Source: JBDHZK01 sp039811865 (GTDB lineage: Bacteria > Actinomycetota > Actinomycetes > Propionibacteriales > Propionibacteriaceae). Taken from it: 11,738 bases of DNA. Shown one piece after another: positions 1-7,034 of the stretch. The stretch's first letter is position 1; each line of letters starts with the position of its first letter. The notes under the pieces are model-generated. The model saw nothing but the letters and a program-made list of their open reading frames with translations. It had not been told where the DNA came from and made no database searches. Both the position numbers and the translations under genes were made by a program. The stretch is taken from NCBI GenBank assembly GCA_039811865.1, contig JBDHZK010000084.1, forward strand, positions 1-11,738, given 5' to 3'.

Positions 1-482
1 TGAATCCCTGGTCCGGCAAGGCCTGGAAGCTGCGCCGAAGCGGCTTCACCGAAATCGAGGTCCCCGACGGCACCGGCGTCGATTACCGGGTCTGGCTGAA
101 CCCCGAGCTGGGCGCCCGGCTGGCGACGGCGATGGACGAACTCGGCCTGCGCGGAGTCTGGTGCACTACCTGGGGCGAGTTGGCGAACGCCGAGATCTCG
201 CCGCGGCTGGGTCTCCCGCGCCTTGAGGTCGTTCCGCTCACCCGGCGACCGGAGTCGGGCCGCGCCTTCTCCAAAGAGGGCTGGCTGTTTTGGAAGACAC
301 CCCAAGTCGTGGAGTGGGCCCAGGGTCGTCGCTTCTTCTGGTTGGACGACGAGCTTCGCCGCATCGACGAGCGCTACCTCGGGCGGCATGCACCCAACTC
401 GCTCGGGTGTCCGGTCAATCCGTCCACGGGTGTGCGCGCTGCCGATTTGGCGCGGCTGTATCGGTGGGTGCTGGACGCCTGA
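1..482 (+). CDS. HAD-fold domain protein, 5'-truncated by window edge
   Basis: The first complete codon is at position 3, and 159 residues are visible before the TGA at 480-482. The visible protein opens with NPWSG and has a TT pair in VWCTTW (residues 55-56), a lysine in FWKTP (residue 98) and an aspartate pair in FWLDDE (115-116). This order fits HAD motifs II, III and IV. In this actinobacterial family the nucleophile motif DxDGVLNPW directly precedes NPW, so motif I probably lies just outside the window; the partial codon 'tg' at 1-2 would fit its leucine. The family resembles the HAD domain of Swiss-army-knife RNA repair proteins, but most members are uncharacterised phosphatase-like proteins, so the substrate is unknown. 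The gene converges on the PemK-like gene with 11 bp between stops. The HAD call is fairly sure; the function is not. Confidence 0.72.
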   Translation, partial: NPWSGKAWKLRRSGFTEIEVPDGTGVDYRVWLNPELGARLATAMDELGLRGVWCTTWGELANAEISPRLGLPRLEVVPLTRRPESGRAFSKEGWLFWKTPQVVEWAQGRRFFWLDDELRRIDERYLGRHAPNSLGCPVNPSTGVRAADLARLYRWVLDA

Positions 483-493
483 CTGGGGCCCGG

Positions 494-1066
494 CTAGCGC
501 GCCCGCCTGCGGACGGCCGCGGCCACCTTTTCGAAGCGGACTTGCTCGAGCTTGCCGCTGACCCGGCGGACGTGCGTGGGATCGACCCTGATGACGCGGT
601 TGATGCGCACCTCGCTGATCCGGCCCTGGGCGTCCCAGGGACCGCGGCCGATCTCGACCCAATAGCGGCCCGCGGCGGCCTCCTGGGCCTTGTCGAGGTC
701 GTGGTCCTGGCTGGTCAGGCCCAACGCCAAGAGCCAGTCGCCGTCGCGGCCGACGACCAGCACCGGCCGATCCTTGCCCTGCTCGTGGTCCTCCTCGAAC
801 GGCACCCACGTCCAAACCACCTCACCCGGGTCGGGCAGCTTGCCCGGGTGGGGGTCGTAGGTCATCGGCGGCGCGCCCCGATAGTCGCCCGGGTAGCGCG
901 GGCTCAGGGGCGGCGGCGTTCGCCTGGAGGAGGACGTCCCGGGCGAGTCACCCGCAGGACGGCGCCGGGTCGGCGTGGAGCGCCGTTCGAGGCGGCGTCG
1001 CTGAGCCTTGACCACATCGGTGACGATGCGGCCCAACGACTCCAAGATCTGGTCCTTCAGGCTCAT
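494..1066 (-). CDS. PemK/MazF-like family protein with basic N-terminal extension
   Basis: 190 residues. The C-terminal part (about 79-170) reads as a PemK/MazF domain: PGEVVWTWVPFEED opens the first strands, GKDRPVLVVGR follows (R100-P101), then LTSQDH (117-122) and a late SEVRINRVIRVD strand. In MazF toxins the RP arginine and a threonine or serine near LTS contribute to RNA cleavage, and both are present here. The first ~78 residues are not part of the toxin fold: they are rich in Arg, Pro and Ser and probably disordered. The ATG at 1066 has a good AGGAG (1073-1077) in front. No antitoxin-like small gene is adjacent on either side, so this looks like the orphan, chromosomally stable actinobacterial branch of the family rather than a classic toxin-antitoxin pair. 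Ribonuclease activity is inferred from the family only. It lies 52 bp downstream of the membrane-protein gene, probably in the same transcript. Confidence 0.75.
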   Translation of the reverse strand: MSLKDQILESLGRIVTDVVKAQRRRLERRSTPTRRRPAGDSPGTSSSRRTPPPLSPRYPGDYRGAPPMTYDPHPGKLPDPGEVVWTWVPFEEDHEQGKDRPVLVVGRDGDWLLALGLTSQDHDLDKAQEAAAGRYWVEIGRGPWDAQGRISEVRINRVIRVDPTHVRRVSGKLEQVRFEKVAAAVRRRAR

Positions 1067-1118
1067 CGGGATCTCCTGGCGCCGCGACGTGAGGGCCGGG
1101 GCAGCGGGCTGCGGCCGG

Positions 1119-1889
1119 TCACCGGAAACGCGCCAGCGGGCCGTAGTAGACGTTGTGCAGTGGGGCCGGCATCGGCGGGACGGGGCGCCGCAGCGCTTCG
1201 AAGGTTGCGAAGAACCGCCCGGAGACCGGCAGCCAAACCAACCCGGCGGCGATCGCGACCGGGGCGATCGAGACGGCCGCCAGCGGGGTGAGCATGAGCG
1301 ACAAGGCCGCCACTACGGTGGCAACGATGCCGCCGATCTTGGTCCAACCGCGGCCGTTCCAGGCGTGATATCCAACCACCCCGGCCGCTCCAGCGACGGC
1401 CGCGGCGATCAGCGCGCAGCAGCAGACGAGCAGGACGCGCAGCCAGGAGCCGGGCTCGGTTTGGACCGTCCCGGTCAGCCAGGACGCCACGGCGAACTTG
1501 GTGATGGCGTCCAGGAAGATCATTCCCAGGGCCACGGCGACGATCGCGCCGGTCAGGTAACACAGGACGGTCGCCACCCAGATCGTCCAGGGGCGGCGCG
1601 GTTCGCCGCTGCGCGGGTCGATCGGGGCCAGCGCCGTGTTCGCATCCGGCAGGCTCGGGAGCGTGGCGATGCCGCCGTGGCCCGGGTCGGGGTGTGGGCT
1701 TTGGGGTGAGCCGGCCGGTGGGGCGGGCCAGGCCTGCGGGCCGGCTGAGGAGGCTGGTGAGGCGGACGGTGCCGGCCAAGCGGTGGGGGAGGCCGGGCCG
1801 GGCCCAGCCGTGGGCTGAGCCTCCGGCCACCCGGACGCCGGCGACCGCAACACCGTGGCGTCGGGATCGGGGCTGGTCGGTCCGCTCAT
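1119..1889 (-). CDS. Proline-rich membrane protein with about four transmembrane helices
   Basis: 256 residues from the ATG at 1889, which has GGAG (1894-1897) at good spacing. The frame is open further upstream, but the extension has no ribosome site and runs into the TetR gene. Residues 1-98 are a Pro/Ala/Ser/Gly-rich low-complexity tail, likely cytoplasmic. Hydrophobic segments follow at about 101-127, 150-173, 185-201 and 203-222. Then comes a short tail ending in NVYYGPLARFR. No catalytic motif or named domain is recognised. Proline-rich tails ahead of a small membrane domain are common in actinobacterial envelope proteins, often with protein-protein contacts, but that is inference. The gene sits between the TetR regulator (121 bp upstream) and the PemK-like gene (52 bp downstream), on the same strand. 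TetR control of this gene is possible but not shown. Confidence 0.7.
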   Translation of the reverse strand: MSGPTSPDPDATVLRSPASGWPEAQPTAGPGPASPTAWPAPSASPASSAGPQAWPAPPAGSPQSPHPDPGHGGIATLPSLPDANTALAPIDPRSGEPRRPWTIWVATVLCYLTGAIVAVALGMIFLDAITKFAVASWLTGTVQTEPGSWLRVLLVCCCALIAAAVAGAAGVVGYHAWNGRGWTKIGGIVATVVAALSLMLTPLAAVSIAPVAIAAGLVWLPVSGRFFATFEALRRPVPPMPAPLHNVYYGPLARFR

Positions 1890-1962
1890 TCGGCTCCGTT
1901 CGCGCGGGGACGCCGACAGCCTAATGCGCGCCCCGCCCAACGGCACGCGCAGCCGGGCTGCA

Positions 1963-1987
1963 CCGTCGAGAGGCTCCGTCGAGAGGC
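1963..1987. repeat. Tandem 12-bp direct repeat in the TetR/membrane-protein gap
   Basis: CCGTCGAGAGGC occurs at 1963-1974 and again at 1976-1987, a period of 13 with one spacer base. It lies in the 121-bp gap between the TetR stop and the membrane-protein start. The gap also holds a 13-nt palindrome (GCAGCC-G-GGCTGC, 1949-1961) and a weak TAGGCT -10-like box read on the minus strand (1918-1923) without a good -35 partner. The repeat could be a replication slippage product or a pair of protein-binding half-sites. Nothing else is seen in this gap. Confidence 0.6.
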
Positions 1988-2010
1988 ACCTTGGGGCGGA
2001 CGCGGCCGCC

Positions 2011-2637
2011 TCAGGCCGGCCCAGCCACGTCCGCCGTGAGGTCGCCCACAAGAATGTGCTGAACGATCGGCGCGTACAGCGCCACCACTTCGTGCTGGCT
2101 TGCGGCGCGGATCGCTTCGAGTTCCAGGTGGTAGCGGATGAGGCCGAGCGAGATGAGCAGTCCGGCCAATAGATCCGCGCGGATCCCGGGTCGATCGGGC
2201 GAGACGGCCGCACAAATGCGGCCGGTCGACTCCGTGTTCATGAACTCGCGCAGGGCGCGTGTGCCGTCCTGGGTGGACACGGTTTCTCGCCACATGTGCC
2301 GGAATCGGCCTTTGACCGCATCGGTCTCCCACATCATGAAGAACGTTTCGATCGTCCTGCGACCGAGTTGCTCGCGAGGGCCGGTGATCAACCGCGTCAT
2401 CAAATCGGTCGGCCCAGGGCCCTGAACGGTGCTCGAGACCGCGTTGTACAGGTCGGACTTCCCTTGGAAGTAGTGATGGATCAGTGCCGGATCGACGCCC
2501 GCCTCGCGAGCGATGGCCCGCAGGGAGACGGCGTCGTAGCCATCCTCCGTGAACATCCTGCGCGCGGCTTGCATGATCGTCTCGCGGGTGTTGTTCTCCC
2601 CCGGCCTTCGCCCGCGCGGCCTGCGCCTCTCGTCCAC
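2011..2637 (-). CDS. TetR-family transcriptional regulator
   Basis: 208 residues. I prefer the GTG at 2637: AGGAGG lies 6 nt before it, whereas the in-frame TTG at 2643 abuts the same AGGAGG and leaves no spacing. An Arg-rich N-terminus (ERRRPRGRRPG) leads into a TetR helix-turn-helix at about 18-64. The landmarks are ETIMQAARRMFTEDGYDAVSLRAIAREAGV followed, after three residues, by IHHYFQGKSDLY, with the usual HYF(x)GK signature of the recognition-helix region. The rest is a helical ligand/dimer domain of the actinobacterial TetR_C type, with no sign of its inducer. TetR proteins normally bind palindromes near their own or adjacent promoters. Neighbours are the membrane protein downstream and the CoA-transferase upstream, both on the same strand, so the target is not obvious from layout. 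Family is certain; regulon unknown. Confidence 0.9.
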   Translation of the reverse strand: MDERRRPRGRRPGENNTRETIMQAARRMFTEDGYDAVSLRAIAREAGVDPALIHHYFQGKSDLYNAVSSTVQGPGPTDLMTRLITGPREQLGRRTIETFFMMWETDAVKGRFRHMWRETVSTQDGTRALREFMNTESTGRICAAVSPDRPGIRADLLAGLLISLGLIRYHLELEAIRAASQHEVVALYAPIVQHILVGDLTADVAGPA

Positions 2638-2671
2638 TGCCAACCTCCTGCGCCCACCCTAATCGGCCTGT

Positions 2672-2687
2672 CACCCCCACAGGGGTG
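2672..2687 (-). promoter_or_regulatory. Small inverted repeat upstream of the TetR gene (possible operator)
   Basis: CACCCC (2672-2677) and GGGGTG (2682-2687) form a 6-bp inverted repeat with a 4-nt centre, 34 bp upstream of the chosen TetR start. A TAGGGT -10-like box sits between it and the start on the minus strand (2651-2656). The repeat would fall near the -35 zone, where autoregulating TetR proteins often bind. No convincing -35 hexamer is seen, so the promoter call is weak. Confidence 0.25.
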
Positions 2688-2721
2688 TGGTGGACCAGCC
2701 CCGGCCATGCGGAGCTCTGAC

Positions 2722-2745
2722 CCGCGGGCCCCGCGGGGCCCGCGG
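2722..2745 (-). terminator. Perfect 24-bp GC palindrome after the CoA-transferase gene
   Basis: The 24 bases are an exact palindrome (CCGCGGGCCCCG and its reverse complement). It starts 16 bp past the stop codon of the minus-strand CoA-transferase gene and lies before the TetR promoter region. There is no U-tract, which is usual for hairpin terminators in high-GC actinomycetes. A terminator is the simplest reading; an operator for the neighbouring TetR protein is an alternative. Confidence 0.5.
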
Positions 2746-2760
2746 AGGCGGAGGGCAGCC

Positions 2761-4272
2761 TCAGTGGACCTTCATCGTCTTGGTCTCGAGGAAACGGACG
2801 TGCCAGCTGTGCGCCTGGCGCAGATCGTGAGGGGTCTGCATGCCGTTGCAGACCGTCAGCGCATGGTCGAAGTATTCCTGCAGCATCGGCTTGTAGTCGG
2901 GGTGCGCGCAGTTGGCGATGATCTTCTTGGCGCGCTGCTTGGGGGAGAGTCCCCGAAGGTCGGCCAAGCCCTGCTCGGTGATCAACACCTGCACATCGTG
3001 CTCGGTGTGATCGTGATGGGAAACCATCGGGACGATCGCCGAGATGGCTCCCCCCTTGGCCGTTGACGGAGTCACGAATGCCGAGATGAACGCATTGCGC
3101 GTGAAGTCGGCCGAGCCGCCGATGCCGTTCTGCATCCGGCTGCCCATGATGTGGGTCGAGTTCACGTTGCCGTAGATGTCGGCCTCGATCATCCCGTTAC
3201 AGGCGATCACGCCGAGGCGGCGAATCATCTCCGGGTGATTGCTGATCTCCTGGGGCCGCAGGATGATCCGCTCGCGGTACAGCCTCGCTTCGTTGTTCAT
3301 CCGCTCGGCGTACTCCGGGCTCAGCGAGAAGGCGGTGGCGGACGCCACCCGCATCTTCCCGCTGTCGATCAGGTCGATCATGCCGTCCTGAATCACCTCG
3401 GTGTAGGAGGTCAGGTAGTCGAACGGGCCCTCCATCAGCCCGGCCAGCACCGCGTTGGCGACATTGCCGACGCCCGACTGCAAGGGCAGCAGATCGCGCG
3501 GCAGACGGCCCTTTTTCACCTCGAAGGTGAGGAAGTCCAGTAGATGGTTCGCGATCATCTTCGAGACGTCGTCGACCGGCTTGAAAGGGGTGTTCCGGTC
3601 GGTGGCGTCGGTCTCGATCACGGCGACTACCTTGTCCGGATTGATCCGGTAGGTGCGTTGGCCGATGCGGTCGCCCGGGTGGGTGAGGTGCACCGGCTTT
3701 CGATGCGGCGGCAGCGCCGTCCCGTAGTAGATGTCGTGCATGCCCTCCAGATCGAGGCTCTGCCACGAGTTCACCTCGAGGATGATCTGCTCGGCCCGAT
3801 CGAGGAATGTCTTGTTGTTCCCGATCGAGGACGCCGGGACGAGCTCGCCGTCCTCATGGATGGCGGTCACCTCGACGACGGCGGTGTTCAGTTTGCCGAA
3901 CGAGCCGGCCCAAATCATGGGCGCCATGTGGGAGAGGTGGATGTCGGCGTACTCGCTGACGCCGGCGTTGATCTTGGCGCGCATGATCGGGTCGGACTGG
4001 TAGGGCGCCCGGAACGAGATGGCATCCACCTCGGCCAGAGCCCCGTCGAGCTCCGGGGCGGTCGAAGCGCCCGTCCAAAGGCCGATCCGGAACGGGTTCC
4101 CCGCCGCGTGCTCGGCCTTGATGCGCTTGGCGAGCTCGAGGGGAACCTCCTTTGGGTACCCGGCGCCGGTGAAGCCGCTCATCGCGACGTTGGTGCCCGG
4201 CTTGATGAGCTTGGCCGCCTGCGCTGCGCTCATGATCTTCTTGCGCAACTTCTTGTTCAGGACGCGCGACAT
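2761..4272 (-). CDS. Acetyl-CoA hydrolase/transferase family: succinate (acetate/propionate) CoA-transferase
   Basis: 503 residues, a full-length class I CoA-transferase of the succinyl-CoA:acetate/propionate type (AarC is about 505 residues). The ATG at 4272 has GGAGGA 7 nt upstream. Landmarks are MSGFTGAGYPKEVP near residues 31-44, LQSGVGNVANAVLAGL (264-279) and YTEVIQDG (290-297). E292 matches the glutamate that carries CoA as a thioester in AarC (E294). The glycine-rich GIGGSADFTRNA stretch is at 383-394, followed by ITEQGLADLRGLSP. The enzyme moves CoA between succinate and acetate or propionate in the cytoplasm. In propionic-acid bacteria this step releases propionate and regenerates succinyl-CoA in the Wood-Werkman cycle; elsewhere it supports acetate handling. 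Substrate preference cannot be read here. It appears monocistronic, with hairpins on both sides; no clear promoter hexamers were found in the short upstream gap (4273-4317). Confidence 0.93.
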   Translation of the reverse strand: MSRVLNKKLRKKIMSAAQAAKLIKPGTNVAMSGFTGAGYPKEVPLELAKRIKAEHAAGNPFRIGLWTGASTAPELDGALAEVDAISFRAPYQSDPIMRAKINAGVSEYADIHLSHMAPMIWAGSFGKLNTAVVEVTAIHEDGELVPASSIGNNKTFLDRAEQIILEVNSWQSLDLEGMHDIYYGTALPPHRKPVHLTHPGDRIGQRTYRINPDKVVAVIETDATDRNTPFKPVDDVSKMIANHLLDFLTFEVKKGRLPRDLLPLQSGVGNVANAVLAGLMEGPFDYLTSYTEVIQDGMIDLIDSGKMRVASATAFSLSPEYAERMNNEARLYRERIILRPQEISNHPEMIRRLGVIACNGMIEADIYGNVNSTHIMGSRMQNGIGGSADFTRNAFISAFVTPSTAKGGAISAIVPMVSHHDHTEHDVQVLITEQGLADLRGLSPKQRAKKIIANCAHPDYKPMLQEYFDHALTVCNGMQTPHDLRQAHSWHVRFLETKTMKVH

Positions 4273-4317
4273 CGATTCCTCCAGCCCGATCTGTGCACGC
4301 GTCAGGCTATCGGTGTC

Positions 4318-4349
4318 CGGACGGCCGCTGCCTTTGGGGTGCCCGTCCG
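4318..4349 (-). terminator. Hairpin between mutarotase and CoA-transferase genes
   Basis: CGGACGG (4318-4324) pairs with CCGTCCG (4343-4349) over an 18-nt loop, 7 bp past the stop of the mutarotase gene on the minus strand. It probably ends the five-gene operon before the CoA-transferase. The 7-bp stem is modest and there is no U-run. Confidence 0.45.
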
Positions 4350-4356
4350 ACGCTTG

Positions 4357-5223
4357 CTACTTCAGGCTCAGTGAGTAGGTCAGCGTGTGCGATTCGCCCG
4401 GCTTGAGCGTCACCGCCGTGTCGAGTGCGTTGGCCGCCTCGATGCACACCATCTGCTGCCATTCGTCGTCGCCGAAGTCGCCCATGGCGGCGGCCTTGTC
4501 GATCCAGGGGTTCCACACCACCGTGGCGCCCGAGCCGGTCTTCTCGACCAGGACGACGCGGTTGAGGACCGGGTCCTTGAGCGTCACCGGGCCCTTGGTC
4601 AGGTACATGCGATCGGTCTCGCCGGTGAACTTCACCGGGCCCTCCAGCACTCTCAAGACGTTGGGATCGGCGGCCGCACGGTCGTAGAACTTCACCGCGT
4701 CGAGACCGTCGATCCGCACCTTGCGAACGTCGCCGACGGCCAGGTAGGTGTGCAGGGCCTCCTCGAAGGCGAACCGTTCCTCGTCGCGGTTGGTGACGCT
4801 GAGCGCCGCCGTGAACCTCGTTGGTGCGAAGTCGACGCGGAACCGGGCGTGGAAGGAGAAGGGGAAGATCGGCTGGTCACCGGCGTCGGTTTCGTCGAGC
4901 TCGTAGGTGACGCTGAGCCGGCCGTCGACATCGGTCGTGTCGTCCACCTGAGTGCGGCGCCAAGGTAGCGTCCGGCCGAACCCGTGGGCCGGCTTCAGGT
5001 CGCCCGACTTACCCGGGCCGAACCAGGGAAAGATGATCGGGATCCCGCCCCGAATCGCCTTTCCCGGCTCGAAGTGGGACTGCTCACTCAGCCAAAGCAG
5101 CGGCGATTGCCCCTCGGGTGTGAACGCGAAGACGTGCGCGCCGTGGTCGTACACGCCGTACTTGGCGGTGCCGGCGTCGGCCACGATTCCCTTCAGTGGC
5201 TCATCAATCTCGCGAACAGTCAT
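4357..5223 (-). CDS. D-hexose-6-phosphate mutarotase (YeaD/YMR099c type aldose 1-epimerase)
   Basis: 288 residues, normal length for the family. It interconverts alpha and beta anomers of glucose-6-phosphate and similar hexose-6-phosphates in the cytoplasm. Diagnostic motifs run in the expected order: IRGGIPIIFPWFGPG (57-71), AHGFGR (79-84), the catalytic histidine in EALHTY (H158), then WNPWIDKA (237-244) and CIEAAN with E262. H158 and E262 correspond closely to the H159/E264 pair of yeast YMR099c. The start ATG at 5223 has GAGGAGG 4 nt upstream. It follows the DUF1015 gene by 26 bp and is the likely last gene of the operon before a hairpin. The family call is firm. Why it sits with a phosphatase and a PqqD-like gene is unclear; a link to sugar-phosphate supply for the adjacent rhamnose pathway is inference. 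Confidence 0.93.
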   Translation of the reverse strand: MTVREIDEPLKGIVADAGTAKYGVYDHGAHVFAFTPEGQSPLLWLSEQSHFEPGKAIRGGIPIIFPWFGPGKSGDLKPAHGFGRTLPWRRTQVDDTTDVDGRLSVTYELDETDAGDQPIFPFSFHARFRVDFAPTRFTAALSVTNRDEERFAFEEALHTYLAVGDVRKVRIDGLDAVKFYDRAAADPNVLRVLEGPVKFTGETDRMYLTKGPVTLKDPVLNRVVLVEKTGSGATVVWNPWIDKAAAMGDFGDDEWQQMVCIEAANALDTAVTLKPGESHTLTYSLSLK

Positions 5224-5249
5224 GCCGCCTCCTCGACCTCCGTTCGAGG

Positions 5250-6440
5250 CTACTCGGCGATGGGACGGTCCACCGGGCGAATGACGAAGCCGGTCCGGGG
5301 CTTCGGGGTGAAGAACGTCGACTTGGGCGGCATCAGGACGCCCTCACGGGCCGTCCGGTTGATCTCGGCCAATGAGGTCGGTCGAATCAGGACGGCGGCA
5401 TCCGCGTGCCCGGCGGCCAGTTCAAGGCGCACCTGCTCCAGCCCGTGTTGGTAGGCGACCTGCACTGGCGCATCGGCCAGCGCGTGTTCGAGCCAGGCGC
5501 CGTCCAGCGCCCGGACGTCGTCGAAGACCCCTGGGCGGGGGATGAGCCATTCGGCGGCGCCGTCGGGGTGCAGGAGCACCAAGCGTCCGGACGCGGCCAT
5601 TTCGGCCAGCACGGCGGGTGAGGGGGCGGGCGCCGGTTCGCGGTCGAAGTGGGTCGAGAGCAGTTCGCCCAAGCGTCGCGCCGTCACCCCGCGGTAGATG
5701 CGATGGATGGCATCGATGCTCAACTGTTCGGGTGCGAGTTCGCTGATCAGGGCAAGGGTGTGGCGGGCGCCGTCCCCCCGGCCCGCGGCCTCCTCCTCGA
5801 CGAAGAACTGCCTGGCCACCCCGTATCGGTGATGGCCGTCGGCGATCAGGACATCGTCGGAGCCGACCAGCGCGGCGATGCGAGCCACGCGGCCGGGGTC
5901 GCTGACCCGTTCGGTGCGGTGCTCCACGCCGTCGACGCTGATGGCGCCGACGAGCTCGCCCGGTTCGGCCAGGGCCTGCGTCAACCCCGGCGCCAGCGAA
6001 AGCCCCCAGACCGGGGACAGGTTCGCCCTGGTGGCCCGGGTCAGGTCGAGCCGGTCGGTGGACGCCTTCGGGGTGATCCGCTCGTGGGGCAGGACGCCAC
6101 CGCTGGCGTAGTCGACCACCTCAAGCTCGCCGAGGACGCCGTTGATCTGGCGGGGCGCGCCCGTGGAGTCGACGAAGCTCATCCGGTAGATGGTGAACGA
6201 CGGTTCGGGGTCGTTCACCAGGGTGGCCGACCTCACCCAACCCCTCAGCGTGGCTGCCGCCTCCAGGTAGGACTCGGCGGTGCCGTCGGGGACGTCCACA
6301 TGGACGATGTTGCGCGGGTCCCGGGAGCCCAACGCCGCCACGTCCGCTGCCGACAAGACGTCGTAGGGGGGCGCCAACACCTGGTCCAGATCGATGCCGG
6401 GGGCGTAGCGCAACGCCGGGAAGGGTCGGAACTCGGGCAT
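5250..6440 (-). CDS. DUF1015 family protein
   Basis: 396 residues. Characteristic DUF1015 motifs are present: FRPFPALRY at the N-terminus, VLAPPYDVLS (21-30), PHERITPKASTDRLDL (118-133), LSPVWGLS (141-148) and LIADGHHRYGVA (198-209). I take the ATG at 6440; the in-frame TTG at 6446 would add only two residues and neither has a strong ribosome site. The stop of the phosphatase gene is 9 nt upstream of the ATG, so translation is probably coupled. The family is widespread and soluble. The DGHHR motif suggests a metal- or phosphate-binding enzyme, but I know of no secure biochemical role to assign here. It lies in an operon between the tyrosine phosphatase and the hexose-6-phosphate mutarotase. 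Confidence 0.9.
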   Translation of the reverse strand: MPEFRPFPALRYAPGIDLDQVLAPPYDVLSAADVAALGSRDPRNIVHVDVPDGTAESYLEAAATLRGWVRSATLVNDPEPSFTIYRMSFVDSTGAPRQINGVLGELEVVDYASGGVLPHERITPKASTDRLDLTRATRANLSPVWGLSLAPGLTQALAEPGELVGAISVDGVEHRTERVSDPGRVARIAALVGSDDVLIADGHHRYGVARQFFVEEEAAGRGDGARHTLALISELAPEQLSIDAIHRIYRGVTARRLGELLSTHFDREPAPAPSPAVLAEMAASGRLVLLHPDGAAEWLIPRPGVFDDVRALDGAWLEHALADAPVQVAYQHGLEQVRLELAAGHADAAVLIRPTSLAEINRTAREGVLMPPKSTFFTPKPRTGFVIRPVDRPIAE

Positions 6441-6449
6441 GCCCAAACG

Positions 6450-7034
6450 CTAGCCGCTGTCGCCGACCCCCTCGGGCGGCGTCTTGGCGCTCGGCACCGC
6501 GACCGGCTTTCCGGTAAGCCGGGTAAGGATGCGGGCCAGCGCGGCGTCGATCTGCTCGGCACACGCGAAGGCGGCCGCGCGGCCCTTGCGGTAGGGGTCG
6601 CGAATGTCCGCCGAGCGGTGGGCGAAGGCCCGATTGCGTCCCGCCAGCGCGGCCAACTCCGCGCCGAGCGGCCCGGGTTCCAAGCGATCCAGCGTCTCGG
6701 CGAACTGAGCCAGCGTGAAGACGTGGCCGGCGGTCTGCGGCCAGTCGTCCAACAGATAGTTCCGCTGCGCGGTTTCCATCGTCAGCACCAGCTCGGCGGA
6801 GTCCATGATCGAGCGGGTCAGGCGCCTGCTGGCGAAGTGATCCTGGTCGACGCCGTGCTCCGCGAGCACCGCCGCCATGTCGGCGTCCATCGGGCGACCG
6901 GCGAAGCCGTGGGTCCCCGCGCTGGAGAAGGTGAACTGGCCGGCGCCGACGAGGCTGGCCGAGCGCAGGTGGGCGTACGGGGAGCGGCAGATGTTTCCGG
7001 TGCAAACGTACATAACGCGTAGTGATGGGCTCAT
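6450..7034 (-). CDS. Low-molecular-weight protein tyrosine phosphatase
   Basis: 194 residues. The P-loop CTGNICRS lies at 11-18 (C11 nucleophile, R17, the CX5R signature) and the general-acid DP loop is in IRDPYRKG (D146-P147). It would remove phosphate from protein tyrosines, or act on small phosphoesters. In bacteria these enzymes often sit in capsule or exopolysaccharide loci opposite a BY-kinase; no kinase is visible in this window. The last ~20 residues after the fold (VAVPSAKTPPEGVGDSG) are a short Pro/Gly-rich tail. The ATG at 7034 has AGGAG 5 nt upstream and overlaps the stop of the PqqD-like gene by 4 bp (ATGA), showing tight coupling. The DUF1015 gene starts 9 nt after its stop. Family firm; target unknown. 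Confidence 0.93.
   Translation of the reverse strand: MSPSLRVMYVCTGNICRSPYAHLRSASLVGAGQFTFSSAGTHGFAGRPMDADMAAVLAEHGVDQDHFASRRLTRSIMDSAELVLTMETAQRNYLLDDWPQTAGHVFTLAQFAETLDRLEPGPLGAELAALAGRNRAFAHRSADIRDPYRKGRAAAFACAEQIDAALARILTRLTGKPVAVPSAKTPPEGVGDSG

Noticed and set aside
290..1291. 333-codon plus-strand frame across the HAD and PemK-like genes
   Set aside because: It is the antisense shadow of the PemK-like and membrane-protein genes, with low-complexity Arg/Ala/Gly content.
1695..1820. Repetitive GC-rich stretch that looked like a minisatellite
   Set aside because: It encodes the Pro/Ala/Ser-rich tail of the membrane protein, and codon-level low complexity explains the pattern.
1890..2213. 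Upstream extension of the membrane-protein frame by 108 codons
   Set aside because: It overlaps the TetR coding region in another frame and has no ribosome site. The ATG at 1889 has a clear GGAG.
3151..4374. Plus-strand open frames opposite the CoA-transferase gene
   Set aside because: The minus-strand frame encodes a full-length enzyme with all key motifs; the plus-strand frames show none.
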